Positions 36,405 to 47,528 of a DNA stretch of 64,000 nt are shown piece by piece. The notes under the pieces were generated by a model. It did not search any database. It had not been told where the DNA came from and saw only the letters and a program-made list of their open reading frames with translations. Origin of the DNA: Branchiostoma floridae (Eukaryota > Chordata > Leptocardii > Amphioxiformes > Branchiostomatidae); contig NC_049995.1 of NCBI RefSeq assembly GCF_000003815.2, positions 985,375-1,049,374 on the forward strand. The letters run 5' to 3'. The translations under genes were made by a program, and so were the position numbers. The stretch's first letter is position 1. Every line of letters starts with the position of its first letter.

Positions 36405-36697
36405 ACCCACATAGAGGCATAAAACTTGCAATACGCAAAGTCAGAATTAGCAATCATCCTCTTAAAGTAGAAAGAGGGAGATATGAGAGATTACCAGTGT
36501 GTGAAAGAATTTGTAAATCCTGTACATCTAAAGCAGTGGTGGACGAAACACATTTTATTTTCAAGTCTTCATTTAACCAAACCGAAAGAATCACTCTGTT
36601 TAGAGAAACCACAAAGACATATCCCAACTTCCCCACATTCACAGACGAACAGAAAGCCACTTTTCTCTTAAAAATCGCAGAACAAAAAATTTTTTAG
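36405..36697 (+). pseudogene. non-LTR retrotransposon ORF2 C-terminus, 5'-truncated
   Basis: An open frame reads KLAIRKVRISNHPLKVERGR, ICKSCTSKAVVDETHFIFKS and ends EQKIF. The R-I-x-x-H-x-L-x-x-E-x-G-R-Y phrase followed by C-x2-C-x7-H matches the C-terminal zinc-finger-like end of LINE reverse-transcriptase proteins. The reverse transcriptase itself is missing. The untranslated tail follows to 36893. Confidence 0.6.
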
Positions 36698-36893
36698 AAA
36701 ATGTGGGGCTTCTCATCTCCCTCTGCTTCTATAAAAGAAGTCAAATCCAACCTGTTTAGAAATAGTCAACACTAGTATTAGATTAGAATATTTTTTATAA
36801 CTGTTCATTGTCACTTGTATATCTTCTATGTTTATACCATGCACTTGCAATTAGCCCTCGGGCATGAACTTGCAAATAAACTTCTGATATCAT
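36698..36893 (+). mobile_element. 3' tail of the same LINE
   Basis: Carries the tail block GCAATTAGCCCTCGGGCATG and TTGCAAATAAACTT shared with the tail-only copies at 2860 and 4795. This links those tails to a coding LINE. Confidence 0.65.
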
Positions 36894-37224
36894 ATTGTGC
36901 ATCCCGTGTATATATAGACTCAGCAGAACAATTCACAAGGTACACTGCAAAATTGATCGTCAATATCAACCAAGGTTTGGATTCCAGAACCGTCATCAGT
37001 CCGAATAGGAAGGTACCGATTGGGGCGGGGCGGGGTTATCGGAAATATTCTTGTTGTTTTGATAAGAGCGATTCACTGTTGTCTAGTCCAAACTGAATGT
37101 CAAGTTGCCAATACAGCTAGGTAAACTTAGAGGTAAAGGTGTTCCCATAGCCTTGTAAGGCCGAAGATGAGTGGGTTATTATGCACGGTGTCTAGCTCAC
37201 GGTACCCGAAGAGGGGGTGGGGGG

Positions 37225-37385
37225 GTGGGGGTGGCAACTTTTATTTCCCCAAGTCATGTACCCATTTTCCCCCTGGGTAGAGTGAGGAAAGTCATGTAAA
37301 GTCACTTTCCCAAAGGCACAGCATCGGTGGCATGTAAGGGGATTCGAACAAATGATTGTCTGTAGAAGATAAGCTACGTTGGTAG
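37225..37385 (-). repeat. SINE, minus orientation
   Basis: CACTTTCCCAAAGGCACAGC, ACCCATTTTCCCCCTGGGTA and GGGATTCGAACAAATG (box B complement) are the SINE body and head reversed. Confidence 0.65.
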
Positions 37386-37399
37386 ATCTTGATGGTAGC

Positions 37400-37850
37400 A
37401 AGTAGATTAGGCCCCAACGGCTTGTTATGGTACTGCAGCTAGCTGTGATATCTCGAGTTCTGGACATGCTGTGGTCGTGATTTTTGAGTGGTAGATGGCT
37501 CTTGAGGACGAGAGAAAGTGGCGAAGGTTTGGCCCCCCTAGCGACATGGGGATAACTTAGATGTTTCTTGATACGATTATATGGAGCTATGCAGTTTGCA
37601 TAATCAACGAGGAAATTCGTTAAAGTTCCTTTATAGGGCTATTTGGACGTGTGTCATACGTGGCTAAGAAAGGAAAAAACCTTGATAGCTGAAAATTATG
37701 CAAATTTGCATAATTCATGCTATAAACAAATAGTGGTAAATGACGGGAATTTCATACATGAGGCATACTTGAGGCATTTGAAAGCTACGGGAAGCTTGAC
37801 ATTGTTAGATTAAACATTAGGCAATTGAGAATGTTATTTGTATAAAAGCT
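37400..37850 (+). repeat. fragment of ATGCAAAT-family repeat
   Basis: AGCTGTGATATCTCGAGTTC, TGGACATGCTGTGGTCGTGA, TTTTTGAGTGGTAGATGGCT and a TATGCAAATTTGCATAATTC pair match the family. Both ends are missing. Confidence 0.6.
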
Positions 37851-37852
37851 GT

Positions 37853-37997
37853 GTGGATTAATGTTCGCGGTTTTCGCGGCGACCACCTCACCGCGAACTT
37901 AAATCCACCGCGAAAATTTTTCTATTAAGGTATTAGACTGTAGTCAATGGTGTTACCGCGAAATTAAATCCCCGCGAACTTAAATGCATTTACAGTA
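37853..37997. mobile_element. TACTGTAAATGCA-type MITE, truncated on the left
   Basis: Retains GTTCGCGGTTTTCGCGGCGA, CCACCGCGAAAATTTTTCTA and the right end AAATGCATTTACAGTA. The left terminal repeat is lost. Confidence 0.75.
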
Positions 37998-38036
37998 CCC
38001 GGCCCTCTAATTCTCAGTCTATGGCTGAAAATAATT

Positions 38037-38132
38037 AGCCTGAGTATCATCCTCCGTAGTAACCGCTGGCTCACGACTTTTAGCAAGCGAAAGTCGCGAG
38101 CCAGCGGTTACAACGGAGGATGATACTAGGCT
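38037..38132. mobile_element. hairpin MITE with about 44-bp arms
   Basis: The left arm AGCCTGAGTATCATCCTCCG, then TAGTAACCGCTGGCTC, pairs almost perfectly with GAGCCAGCGGTTAC, then AACGGAGGATGATACTAGGC. Related, more decayed copies occur near 56405-56530, and half copies near 7580-7650 and 2400-2455 (CACTACGGATGATGGTGCTC). Confidence 0.85.
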
Positions 38133-38229
38133 AGAAAATAATGTGGCTGACAACACCTGACTGAAGCCACCGCAAAATGTGTTGCCCTGTCTTCTGCCCA
38201 CCTACGTTCTTGTTGCAACCGCGAACTCA

Positions 38230-38455
38230 AAGCTGCCGCGAATATTATTTTCACTTTCTTTGTTGATGTAATGCTATTTTTACGAGCAATTCAATGTAAT
38301 TAATAGCAAAGTGATGCTATTTTACAGCTATGTTATTATTTATTGTTATTGTGTTGTTTCTATGTATGCGCATATGCCCAGGATTGTCTGAAAAACAGGT
38401 CTACGCTGACCTGAGTTGTATTGTTCCTGATGTAATAAATAAAGTAATGTGTGAA
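38230..38455 (+). mobile_element. LINE 3' tail-like sequence
   Basis: GATTGTCTGAAAAACAGGTC, TACGCTGACCTGAGTTG and TGATGTAATAAATAAAGTAA resemble LINE 3' ends. No coding part remains. Confidence 0.4.
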
Positions 38456-38876
38456 TCAATAGCATGTTGTGTGTGTGTTGTAATCAAGAAATAAAAGTGT
38501 GATCACAGTAGAGTACTGGTACGAACGTACAGTAGTCTCGGGTCCAGACCTTTAATGTCCATTATATAGAGTGTCCATTCTCGCATGGGATAAATTTAAT
38601 TTTGGACAGTCCATTTTTTTTCATAAGGAGGAGGGTGGAGTGAAAAATAATGAATTTGCTCATAAGCAAATACTGGCATTTCTAGTAAATTTTCTTCTCA
38701 CCTCGAAATTAAACAGGGGAGCTACATTCACGTAAGGTGACGAGGGGTGAAATTCGCTCCGTGGATCCCTCAGGAATAAGTGATATTTGAAAATCAGTAG
38801 GTACGTGGTGAGACAAACAGTCGTACAGTGTGATCAGGGCTGTGTACATGTGAATCGTGCCGTTATTGCCTTGAAA

Positions 38877-39068
38877 TACTGTAAATGCAGAAACCTTCGC
38901 GGTTTTGGCGGTGCCCGCTTCGCCGCGAACTTAAAACCACCGCGAACATTTTCTATGGCAGTAAGAGACTACAGTGCATGGTGCTACCGCGAACTTAAAA
39001 CCACCACGAAAAGTAATTTTTCCGCTACCTCGAAATTAAATCCCCGCGACTTAAATGCATTTACAGTA
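38877..39068. mobile_element. TACTGTAAATGCA-type MITE
   Basis: 192 bp, with TACTGTAAATGCAGAAAC left, AAATGCATTTACAGTA right, and CGCGAACTTAAAACCACCGC arms. Confidence 0.8.
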
Positions 39069-39069
39069 T

Positions 39070-40760
39070 ACAAGACATTGTTAAAATGTTGAATAAGATT
39101 CCATTCGACAGTATTCTAAGTAGAAAGAAGTGACGATCTGACTTTCAGCAGAGCAAGTTGACCCGCACACCACAGGCCACAGCGTTTTTTTATTCTTCCC
39201 TCCAAAATCACTGTGTCGACTGCAAAGGAATGATCACCTTGATTTGAATTTGGTTGGAGTTAAATGTCTTCGTACTAAAACGTTAACAATTGTGTCCCGA
39301 AATCTAGCTAGCTCAGAAATTACAAATCGCCGTCAGTGCCCCTCGTCTGTTACATTGCAAACCGCCATGTACCGCCCCGACAGTGCCGTGTTGAAAACAC
39401 TTCTAATGTCCAGTTTGCTTGAGGACTCGTGATTTACTGACCAGGGAAGGTTACGCTCCCTTGACCTGACATAGCTGGTCTTTATTCCCAGCCGGACCGG
39501 TCAGCATTGTAGATATTGAGCATGAACGAATCTGCGGCTATAAATCTCCAACCTACCGCTGTTATGGCGGGAAAGGTTTTCTGCTGCTGGGCATCGTGAC
39601 AAAGAAGTGGGGAGAATGGGCAAAAATCAGCGTAACCCGGGCAACATAAATCTTCAGACGTGCGGAGTTGTCCGGAGGGGAGGCCATTGTAATGTTAAGC
39701 TGGCGCGGTTTTTACGAGCGAGGAGGAAGAATGGCCGAGATGTATTTACGAGCGGCTGTTTTCCCGCAGACGTAAGTTCCCAGGGTACGGAATCTAGTCC
39801 CTACACAACATGAATGACAAACTCACCAACAGAAAGGGCAGAAAACCTCACACAAAACTTTGCAACGCGGTGTGAAGAAGTATTTCAGATCTTTAAACCG
39901 ACTCGTCAGGGAATTTGAGCGGAAATTTGAGCGACGGTCGTCGAGGATAAAACTCCACAGAAATATTTTGGATGATAAGAATATAGCCAGAGTCGAATTC
40001 ACAGCAAAGCTAAGCTAGCTAGCAAAATGACAATGCTCCATAATACAGACATTTTGTGGCACGATATTTTTGTTCACCGACTTCGCGCCTAAAACTGCGG
40101 ACTCAGGTACATACAATCTGGACTCTATTCTTTGTTGTATGTCATTTGATCTGGAAGGCCACAGGTAAAATTTATCGAAGGGTTGGAAAATACAGAAAAT
40201 CTCGAACTGTGTTCACTTTACAGAAGTCTTTCGAAACCAATCAGTTTGCGCGTGACAAAGTGCAGAGGCTTTTTCCTTGTATATTTAGCGAAAGTACTGT
40301 TCCCTTTTCCATGAGCCCAAGTCAGCTTTCAAATCCAAACGATGTGTGAAATGTTGTAACGCAAAGTGTCAAATGGAACGACGCTACGTAATAAAACTTG
40401 CTCACCTTTTGACGTTTACAGCCACTAGCTTTGCCCCTACATTCTGGCAGATACATTTCTCTACAAAAACGGGGTGGGCACCACTTAAACCCGCTGTACG
40501 ACTGTCCTGTGTGGCGGCGGCGGCGGCGGCATGTACGTCATCGCCCGACTGCTAGCTGGCAGCGGTCCGCACGTGGGAGTCACGCGGCGGTGTCACGTAC
40601 AGACCAAGACCCCGCTCACTGAAAGCAAGTCGCTCGGTAGACATTCGGACAAAATACCCGTTTGGCTAGCGACGTACGCGTGTTCGTGGTATTCTGTATT
40701 TATAAGTTAACCATGAAGGGGCTGTGAAAAAAAAAAACCATTAAATTGTACACGGGTCCC
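39070..40760. other. intergenic, no recognised gene
   Basis: Short open frames only. A GGC trinucleotide run at about 40512-40530 is the only notable local feature. Confidence 0.5.
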
Positions 40761-40763
<3 letters not shown>

Positions 40764-40831
<68 letters not shown>

Positions 40832-40872
40832 GTGTGTGTGTGTGTGAGCGTGTGTGTGTGTGTGTGTGTGTG
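40764..40872. repeat. (TG)n microsatellite
   Basis: About 109 bases of TG with two C and A interruptions (GCG, GAGCG). Confidence 0.97.
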
Positions 40873-41274
40873 TTGAAAGAGTTAATCTAAACTAGGATTG
40901 AATAGTTAGTAGCTAGATGAAATTAATATATGTAAATGAATATGAGGACTTCAAAAGCAATCATAACAGTCAAATACTTTGTATCATCTTATAAACAGAG
41001 TTAGACAACGACGGCAACAGAACAGAACAGAGCTGTACTTCAGAGCAGACGTACTTGACTTCTGGTATTAGACTGCCCTCTAGCGAGGTTTACAGGTACT
41101 GTGATCAGACAATCTGTAAGTTGATGTCGTCCTTTGTGTCTCAAGGAAAAATATCCCTTGCCACGGAAACATACTCGCTGCCTGCAGTAGATGTGTTCCT
41201 GCAATGCTCTACAATGTACATTTTAAGAGCAAAGCTTGTCATTTATGAAGCCAGCACCAGGACCCTACAACATT

Positions 41275-41596
41275 TGTTTGTTTGTTTATTTGTTTATTAA
41301 AATTCACCACACAGAAGGAACAGGTGATGATACCTTTGCTGGCCCTCGCCCCGACGTGAAAATACAATAGATACAGCAGACTAAGATTAATAAAAAAAAC
41401 ACGACATAATCAATCGATCAGACTACCGAGCCCTTAAATCCTGGCAGGAGGCGCACTTACATGCAGTAGACCAGGTACAGAGGTTATCGGATACAAAGTG
41501 ACTTCTGAATCTATCAACAGTAGATTTCACAAGTAGCTGTTTGAAAGACAATAAGTCTGACTGGTGTGACGACACAGCTCCTATGTTGCGAACGGG
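41275..41596 (-). mobile_element. LINE 3' end with ORF2 C-terminus
   Basis: On the minus strand an open frame ends FRSHFVSDNLCTWSTACKCA then SCQDLRAR and stops near 41423, followed by an untranslated tail ending in AAACAAACAAA units. The pattern C-T-W, C-x-C, x2-C matches the LINE at 56995. A SINE (41598) abuts its 5' side. Confidence 0.55.
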
Positions 41597-41597
41597 A

Positions 41598-41795
41598 TGT
41601 GGGATCATGTGGCGCAATCGGTAAGGTGTTTGACCCAGACCCCAGAGGTAACGGGTTCGAAACCGCTGATGTTTCGCCGATGTTGTTCCCATGGGAAAGG
41701 CACTTCACACGACTCTCCTCACTTCATTCAGGTGAAAATGAGACCTAGCGTCTGTCGGATAGGACGTTAAATTGAGGTCCCACCTCGACAATGTT
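41598..41795 (+). repeat. tRNA-derived SINE
   Basis: ATGTGGCGCAATCGGTAAGG (box A), GGGTTCGAAACC (box B), CATGGGAAAGGCACTTCACA and CCTCACTTCATTCAGGTG. One of the best-preserved members. Confidence 0.85.
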
Positions 41796-42079
41796 AAAGA
41801 GAAAAGAGTAGGGGGTCTTTCCTATTTGTCACAAATTCATATTGTTTACAAAGTAAAAATCACATTTACTTTGTTTACCAAGTAAAAATCATCAAATAAG
41901 GAATATGAATTTGTCACTAATTGATATTCCTTATTTATTTAGACAAATCTTTCATTGCAAAACATATCTGTTCCTACATTTACAGTATCACCAAAAAGCG
42001 AGTAGTAACTTTATAGTATTAGAATATGATCATTGTGTTGGTTGACATTGTAAATATGCAATGTATTTGTCAACTATCA

Positions 42080-42165
42080 TTTTGTTGCGATCTGTATGTA
42101 CTTAGCCCTGTGGGTATATGTATAGAATAAATGTCTCAATACATTCATTCATTCATTGAAAAAGA
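42080..42165 (+). mobile_element. LINE 3' tail with CATT repeats
   Basis: TGTATGTACTTAGCCCTGTG, AGAATAAATGTCTCAATACA and a short CATT tail. Tail only. Confidence 0.5.
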
Positions 42166-42349
42166 GACTGACAGTTACTGTTTGAAGTACAGTACGCACT
42201 ACAATGCAAATATTATGCAAATAAGTATCTTATTAGCATAATATGAATTAATGAGAAGAACTTTATTGCACGACAACTGTAGATGATACAGTGTTTGGCA
42301 ACTTGTACATACAATACATACAGAACAGTTTAACTACATGAGTTATTAG

Positions 42350-43436
42350 TAACGGGGGCTGCCCTAAGATGCCCCCTTTTTTACACGCTCGAACTCACGG
42401 CGCTACATCACTAGTTGCCAAAGAGTGGTCAAGTTTTGATCAATGAATTTTTAACACATTCATCTAGAGACCATACTTGAATAAGGAAGGCATCCATACT
42501 GTTCATGAACCCTTCACCCTCCGCGTTACAACTGGAAAACACCGAGGACGTTATCGTGAATATAAATTCCGATTTTGAGCCGCGTGAAACAGTGCGCCCT
42601 AACTTGCCCCGCTTTTGGAATTTGCTCTCTTCGGAAGCTGGTGACCAATTCAGACAAACATAAATAAAAATTCTAATTTCATGATATATTAGCTTTCTTT
42701 TGACTGTAGAATTGTGATTGTGTGTGCTTCTTGTCTCCCGCGAGGAGGGCTAAGTCATTCACAATCCAGGTCGTGTTTTCATGGGAAATGGGCGAAATGC
42801 ACTGAATGCGACGGCCCGACTAACAAAATCATTACGAAAAACGACAACGCCAAAATCACGAAAAAACTCTGTGTACGTATTGGGAAACATATTCGACATC
42901 ACTCTGTGAAGTTTCATTTTTATAGACGGTACGAATCATTTTTAAAGTAACAAATCTTTTGGACGTTCGCTCGTCTGCCACCTGCGGGGCCACGCTCCCT
43001 GGGGAAAACAACGGCGGTGATGCTTATGTTTTTTTTTCTATGGCCGGTCTTCTTCTCAACAAACATTTGAAGACTAATATTTGTAGTGTTTTGTGAAGCT
43101 TTGTTCCTTATGTATATGACAGTTAACTTGTGTGGCTGTTTTTTATTGGTTGTTTATTTATGGCCACGAGCCACCAATACCTAGTAACAGGTCACTGACC
43201 ACAGTGATTCGGCAGTACCAATATTATTGTGAAAATTATGTCTTAAAAAAAGGGGGAAGTGAACATGTTTAAAAAAAAATTAATAGAAAAAAAAGGTGTT
43301 TGTTTGGACTTGGTTTATTTACCTCTCTAATCATCATAGTCAGTGGCAACAAACACGGCGTATTTTTTTGCATAATAAAATCAGCAAAAAATCCGGGCAT
43401 CTTAGGACAGGGGGCATCTTAGGGCGGCCCCCGTTA
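42350..43436. mobile_element. 1.09-kb DNA element with 27-bp terminal inverted repeats
   Basis: The left end begins TAACGGGGGCTGCCCTAAGA and continues to GCCCCC. The right end is its reverse complement with one mismatch in 27 (GGGGGCATCTTAGGGCGGCC, then CCCGTTA). TA borders both ends. The interior has no convincing transposase: a 78-codon plus-strand frame (42714-42950) is unrecognised. Confidence 0.8.
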
Positions 43437-43487
43437 TCTGAAAATCTAAGAAACTAATCTATTTTACACATGGTATCAGGCTAGCAA

Positions 43488-44464
43488 TCAGGCTAGCATT
43501 ATGTACTGGTTCATGATAGTATAATATCGTCTCGTTTTAAAATGAGTTATACATAAATATAATAAATTGACCGACATAAGCAGATATATCAGCAGGACAT
43601 GATTGGTAGGTGGTAACATTGTATCAGATTTGCATTTAATAGACTGTAACATTTTTTGTCTCACTCTATTATAAGTTGGACAATCCATTATAAAGTGGGA
43701 TTTATTTTCAATATTATCATGGCATGTTGGACACAGTCTCTCACTGGCTGGTGTGTCGATTTGTAGGGAGTGGGCACTAATTCTTAGTTTCGTAATGATA
43801 TTTCTAAAGGATTTGTTTTGAACAGTTAAAAGGTAATTTTCGCGACAGAAATCTTTTTTGATTCTGCAGTAAGTATTAAGTTTGCTTAGACTTCTTATTT
43901 CTTGTCTCCAGCCAGAGAGAAATGTGTCTATCAGGCGGTTTTTGAATAAATTTCCAAACTGATTGGCGTTCACGGCAGGGTTGAGCCAAACAGTTTGGAA
44001 GCCATGTCTACATATAATGTCTTGTACATGGATATCCCAGTCTTGTTGTAGCTGAACAGAAGTATTATATGCTTTCTTTACAAGTCTTTCATTTGGGAGG
44101 CTATGTAATCTAAGCCAGTATTTTATCAAGTGTGTTAAACTTTGTGAATCAATGTATAGAGGAAAAACTCCTAGCTCACCCCTGACCGCGGCGTTAATAG
44201 AGCTTTTGGGAACGCCGAGTGTAATTTTGCAATAGTTCAACAGTACAAACTCTAAATCCGCAATTTCGTAAGATACTGTTGGTTGCTGTAGTGTTACGTT
44301 TTGTCTGTTAAGTATGTTTGATTGATAGATAATGTTTAGTTTGTCACTGTATTTTTGAAATCGAACAAGGACAGGGCGCGGTGTGGAAGTGTCTGATGTT
44401 TTGCCGATACGAGAAGCTCTGAGGATGTGAATTTCTGATCCCAGGCAGTGTCGTACTGAGGATC
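43488..44464 (-). pseudogene. LINE remnant: ORF1-like segment fused in frame to ORF2 C-terminus
   Basis: The frame is open for about 325 codons from just after a TAG at 44467-44465 to the stop at 43488. The N-terminal part reads RASRIGKTSDTSTPRPVLVR then FQKYSDKL, which resembles the RRM-like end of L1-type ORF1 (R-I-G-K, R-P-R-P-V-x-V-x-F). The remainder has SERLCPTCHDNIENKSHFIM then DCPTY, the C-x2-C-x7-H-x4-C end of ORF2. No reverse-transcriptase catalytic region lies between, so a large internal deletion kept the frame. It may be a dead copy with a chance frame, or an expressed chimera. The first ATG-type start is unclear. Confidence 0.6.
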
Positions 44465-44499
44465 CTAGCTACTGGTATTCTCACATTGACATTCTTCTA

Positions 44500-45060
44500 T
44501 ACCATGGAATATAAGGTCTCATTAATTCATTATCTCTATATATATCTTTCTTAATGTCATATTTTGCTAACGTCCTACTTCAGGAAGATTGGAGCATTTC
44601 GTCTTTGGGTTAGACCAATGATGTTAAGATTTGAAAACCTTTGTCTGATATTATTCCCCTTTATCAAATTTGCGTGTGTCACTTACAATACCTTCCTTAT
44701 TACGAAAATAAGGCCTTGATCTGCATAATTAATCCCCATGGATGTCCCTCTCATCCCAAGTTACGTATGCAATCAATATGAAGCTCTTGTCATTTAACAT
44801 AATTAACATTCAAATATTCCTTCTTAACTATGCAAATCAAGTCCCAATTTGCACACTGGTACCTTGGCTTTCATCAAATTTGCCCGCAGTTAAAAAACTG
44901 TGTTCAGTTCATTCATACTTGCTATACGTATCCTTTTCAAAGTGTACAATTGATATGCCTCCTGCAGTTCCAAATAAAGCTTATAGGGGGACCAACTTAT
45001 GCTAAACATCCCGACCACACGTTTCCTCCAACACGTTTGCCCAAATCAAGGGATATTACA
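44500..45060 (-). repeat. diverged ATGCAAAT-family sequence
   Basis: CTGCATAATTAATCCCCATG, ACTATGCAAATCAAGTCCCA and nearby phrases match decayed family modules in minus orientation. Confidence 0.35.
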
Positions 45061-45235
45061 AGGGGAGTACAATAACATGTCGCCAGGGGCGAAAAGTCTT
45101 CTTACTTTAAGGAATCATCAACTTCTAAATATACTGAATCCCTTTACTAAGAATCCACCCAGACTTTCCGGAGTAATCGTGTTGAAAAACAGACACATAA
45201 ACGGTGTCAGGACGTTTCGGCACTAGGATGATTCG

Positions 45236-45684
45236 TCACCAGGACAATTTGGCACCTGGCAGGATAATTCAGCACCTGGCAGGACAGTACGGCACCTGGC
45301 AGGACAATTCAGTACCTAGCAGGACAGTACAGCACCTGACAGGATAATTCAGCACCTGGCATGACAGTACGGCACCTGACAGGATAATTCAGCTCCTGGC
45401 AGGACAGTACGGCACCTGGCAGGACAATTCAGCACCTGGCAGGACAGTACGGCACTTGGCAGGACAGTACGGCACCTGGCAGGACAATTCAGCACCTGGC
45501 AGGGCAGGACAGTACGGCACTTGGCAGGATAATTCAGTACCTGGCAGGACGATTCGGCACATGGCAGAAAAAAATAGCATCCGGCAGGACAATTCAGCAC
45601 CTGGCAGGACGATTCAGCACCTGGCAGGACGATTTGGCACCTGGTTGGACGATTTCGCACCTGGCAGGATGATTCGGCACCTGG
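45236..45684. repeat. 20-bp minisatellite
   Basis: About 22 units of GGCACCTGGCAGGACAGTAC or AGCACCTGGCAGGACAATTC type, mostly alternating and in register every 20 bases, with one short insertion near 45500. Because 60 is divisible by both 20 and 3, both strands stay open; the resulting cysteine-rich minus-strand frame and plus-strand frame are not taken as genes. Confidence 0.97.
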
Positions 45685-46029
45685 CAAATTTGGGATTTTT
45701 CCATCCTAATACAAAATTGTATATTTTTAACTCCTGTGCTTTAATTGGTACATGGTGCTAACATTAGATGACCTGAGATTTGGCGCACTGTTGCCTGGGA
45801 CAGATGCGCACATGACTTCGTTCACACGTCCGGCATAACTACTTCAAAATTACCGATTTGTGGAGTTTTTGTTCTATTTTCCATCAGGCGAACCAACTGA
45901 CATTCTTTTTCTTACCAGGGATGCCCACTTTTTTACGCGGCGACAGTGCAATGTTCTGAAATAAAGGTTGTGTATGTATGCTTGTCTGGAGTCAATTGAG
46001 TGAAACTACACACGCCATCACTGCAGCGT

Positions 46030-46190
46030 TACAGACTTGAAGCATTTTCTCAATGATTATGCAAATTAGGTCTTCATTTGCATAATTTTATCTATCAGTG
46101 CTCCTCTCTTTCTCAATTACATAGAAAGTTTTGATGAATATCTAAATGTGATCTCAGAAAATAAATATGTCCCGGGAGCCACTGCCTTCA
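46030..46190 (-). repeat. fragment of ATGCAAAT-family repeat
   Basis: GATTATGCAAATTAGGTCTT, CATTTGCATAATTTTATC, then CTCTCTTTCTCAATTACATA match the family module (minus orientation). Confidence 0.5.
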
Positions 46191-47184
46191 AGTACACATG
46201 GCTGTATCAGCGACTTTGTTAAAAGGGCATTCCACTCCAGAAGGGGGTGGTGCTTTCCAATAGATAATGTGTCAATGAACACATAATCAGCCGAATTTTG
46301 TGGAATTCACATTGCGCGATGGGTGTTTTGTAAAACATTATGACACTCACTAAACCCATGCAGACCCTACCCATGAATTCCCTATACGCATAGACACTAT
46401 GTTTATTGTGCATATTTTTTGAATAAATGAGGATCGCTAAGCACACCGAAAAGGCAAATTGCTCATAAGATAGCAATGAACACATAACAAGACTAGATTT
46501 CTTAGCGATCCTGAAATTAGTTTTGTAACCTTACCTAAAAGGTTTACATTGTATTCAGCCATAGGATTAATTCAATCAGAGGGTACTTGGGGAGTTTAGT
46601 AGAAGACTGAATGCTTTTGAGGCACGTGGAGCAAATGGGTACTTTATCGTATAATGTGAAGTAGTGTGCATTTATTACTTCCTAAAATTAATATCTATCT
46701 GGGTATAACACTCCCGTGTGGAGCGGAATGCACTGCATGAAAACCGCTCTTTAAGCTCTCTTAAAGTGTGCTTAAATAAGCCGTATCGGCATTCTTTAAG
46801 TTAAATTACGTAATGGTTACGCATTCGTAAATATTAGTTTAAGCCATAATTACGTGCGTCCGTAATGAGCACGTAGTGGCACACATTTAAGCAACATTTA
46901 AGCATCGTAAAATATACTTAATTCGGAATGATTTCACTACCTTTAAGCTCTGTAAAGTTTCGTAAATAATGTGGTTTAAGTTGTCTTAAAGTTTTCTTAA
47001 AGAGTAATTAATGGCACTCATTTAAGATCTGTAAATTAGTTGTAAATATCAATGTTTTAAGCTCGATATGATATCCTTCATTTTAATGATTTTGCATACT
47101 ACGATCACATGTCAGTGAATGTATCTTTATTGTAATGTAGTGTAGTGTAATGTTATGTAATTCAAGTATACTTTCATTTTTTTT

Positions 47185-47457
47185 TTATGGCCAGCACTTG
47201 TTGTGTTCCAATGTTTGTGCATATACTAGTGCGCAGTCAAATATGCCATGTCTAGCTCTGGCATCTATGGCGTGATGCATCCACTCCTGGACCAGTAGAA
47301 TATCTTGATTTCTGCATTCTTCGTCCAGCTCCATCCATATAAATCTTTCAGGCCTCCATGTCATCTGGAAACGATCAACTTGCATGGCTGGAGCATGCCA
47401 GTTATACTCATAGAGTCGAATAGCTAGCTTGTACAGTCCTTGGTACGGTCTGGCCAA
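47185..47457 (-). CDS. unrecognised 90-codon open frame, possible terminal exon
   Basis: Contains LYKLAIRLYEYNWHAPAMQV, MTWRPERFIWMELDEECRNQ and DILLVQEWMHHAIDARARHG, and ends EHNKCWP. Composition looks protein-like (balanced, helical, few low-complexity runs). The stop at 47185 is followed after about 50 bases by AATAAA (47132-47127, minus), the layout of a real 3' end. The apparent start is a non-ATG codon, so it is more likely a terminal exon or truncated copy. It lies inside the candidate TIR element, so it could be that element's gene. I do not recognise the family. Confidence 0.35.
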   Translation of the reverse strand: MARPYQGLYKLAIRLYEYNWHAPAMQVDRFQMTWRPERFIWMELDEECRNQDILLVQEWMHHAIDARARHGIFDCALVYAQTLEHNKCWP

Positions 47458-47528
47458 TCCAATTCTACCCTGGTTGCTAGAAAACAGCGCTCAGCGTCTA
47501 CGAGTATTTCCCGTAAATCGAATTAGCT

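Noticed and set aside
45349..45761. Cysteine-rich minus-strand and Gln-rich plus-strand open frames
   Set aside because: Both are translations of the 20-bp minisatellite; no start context, splice sites or non-repeat coding sequence.
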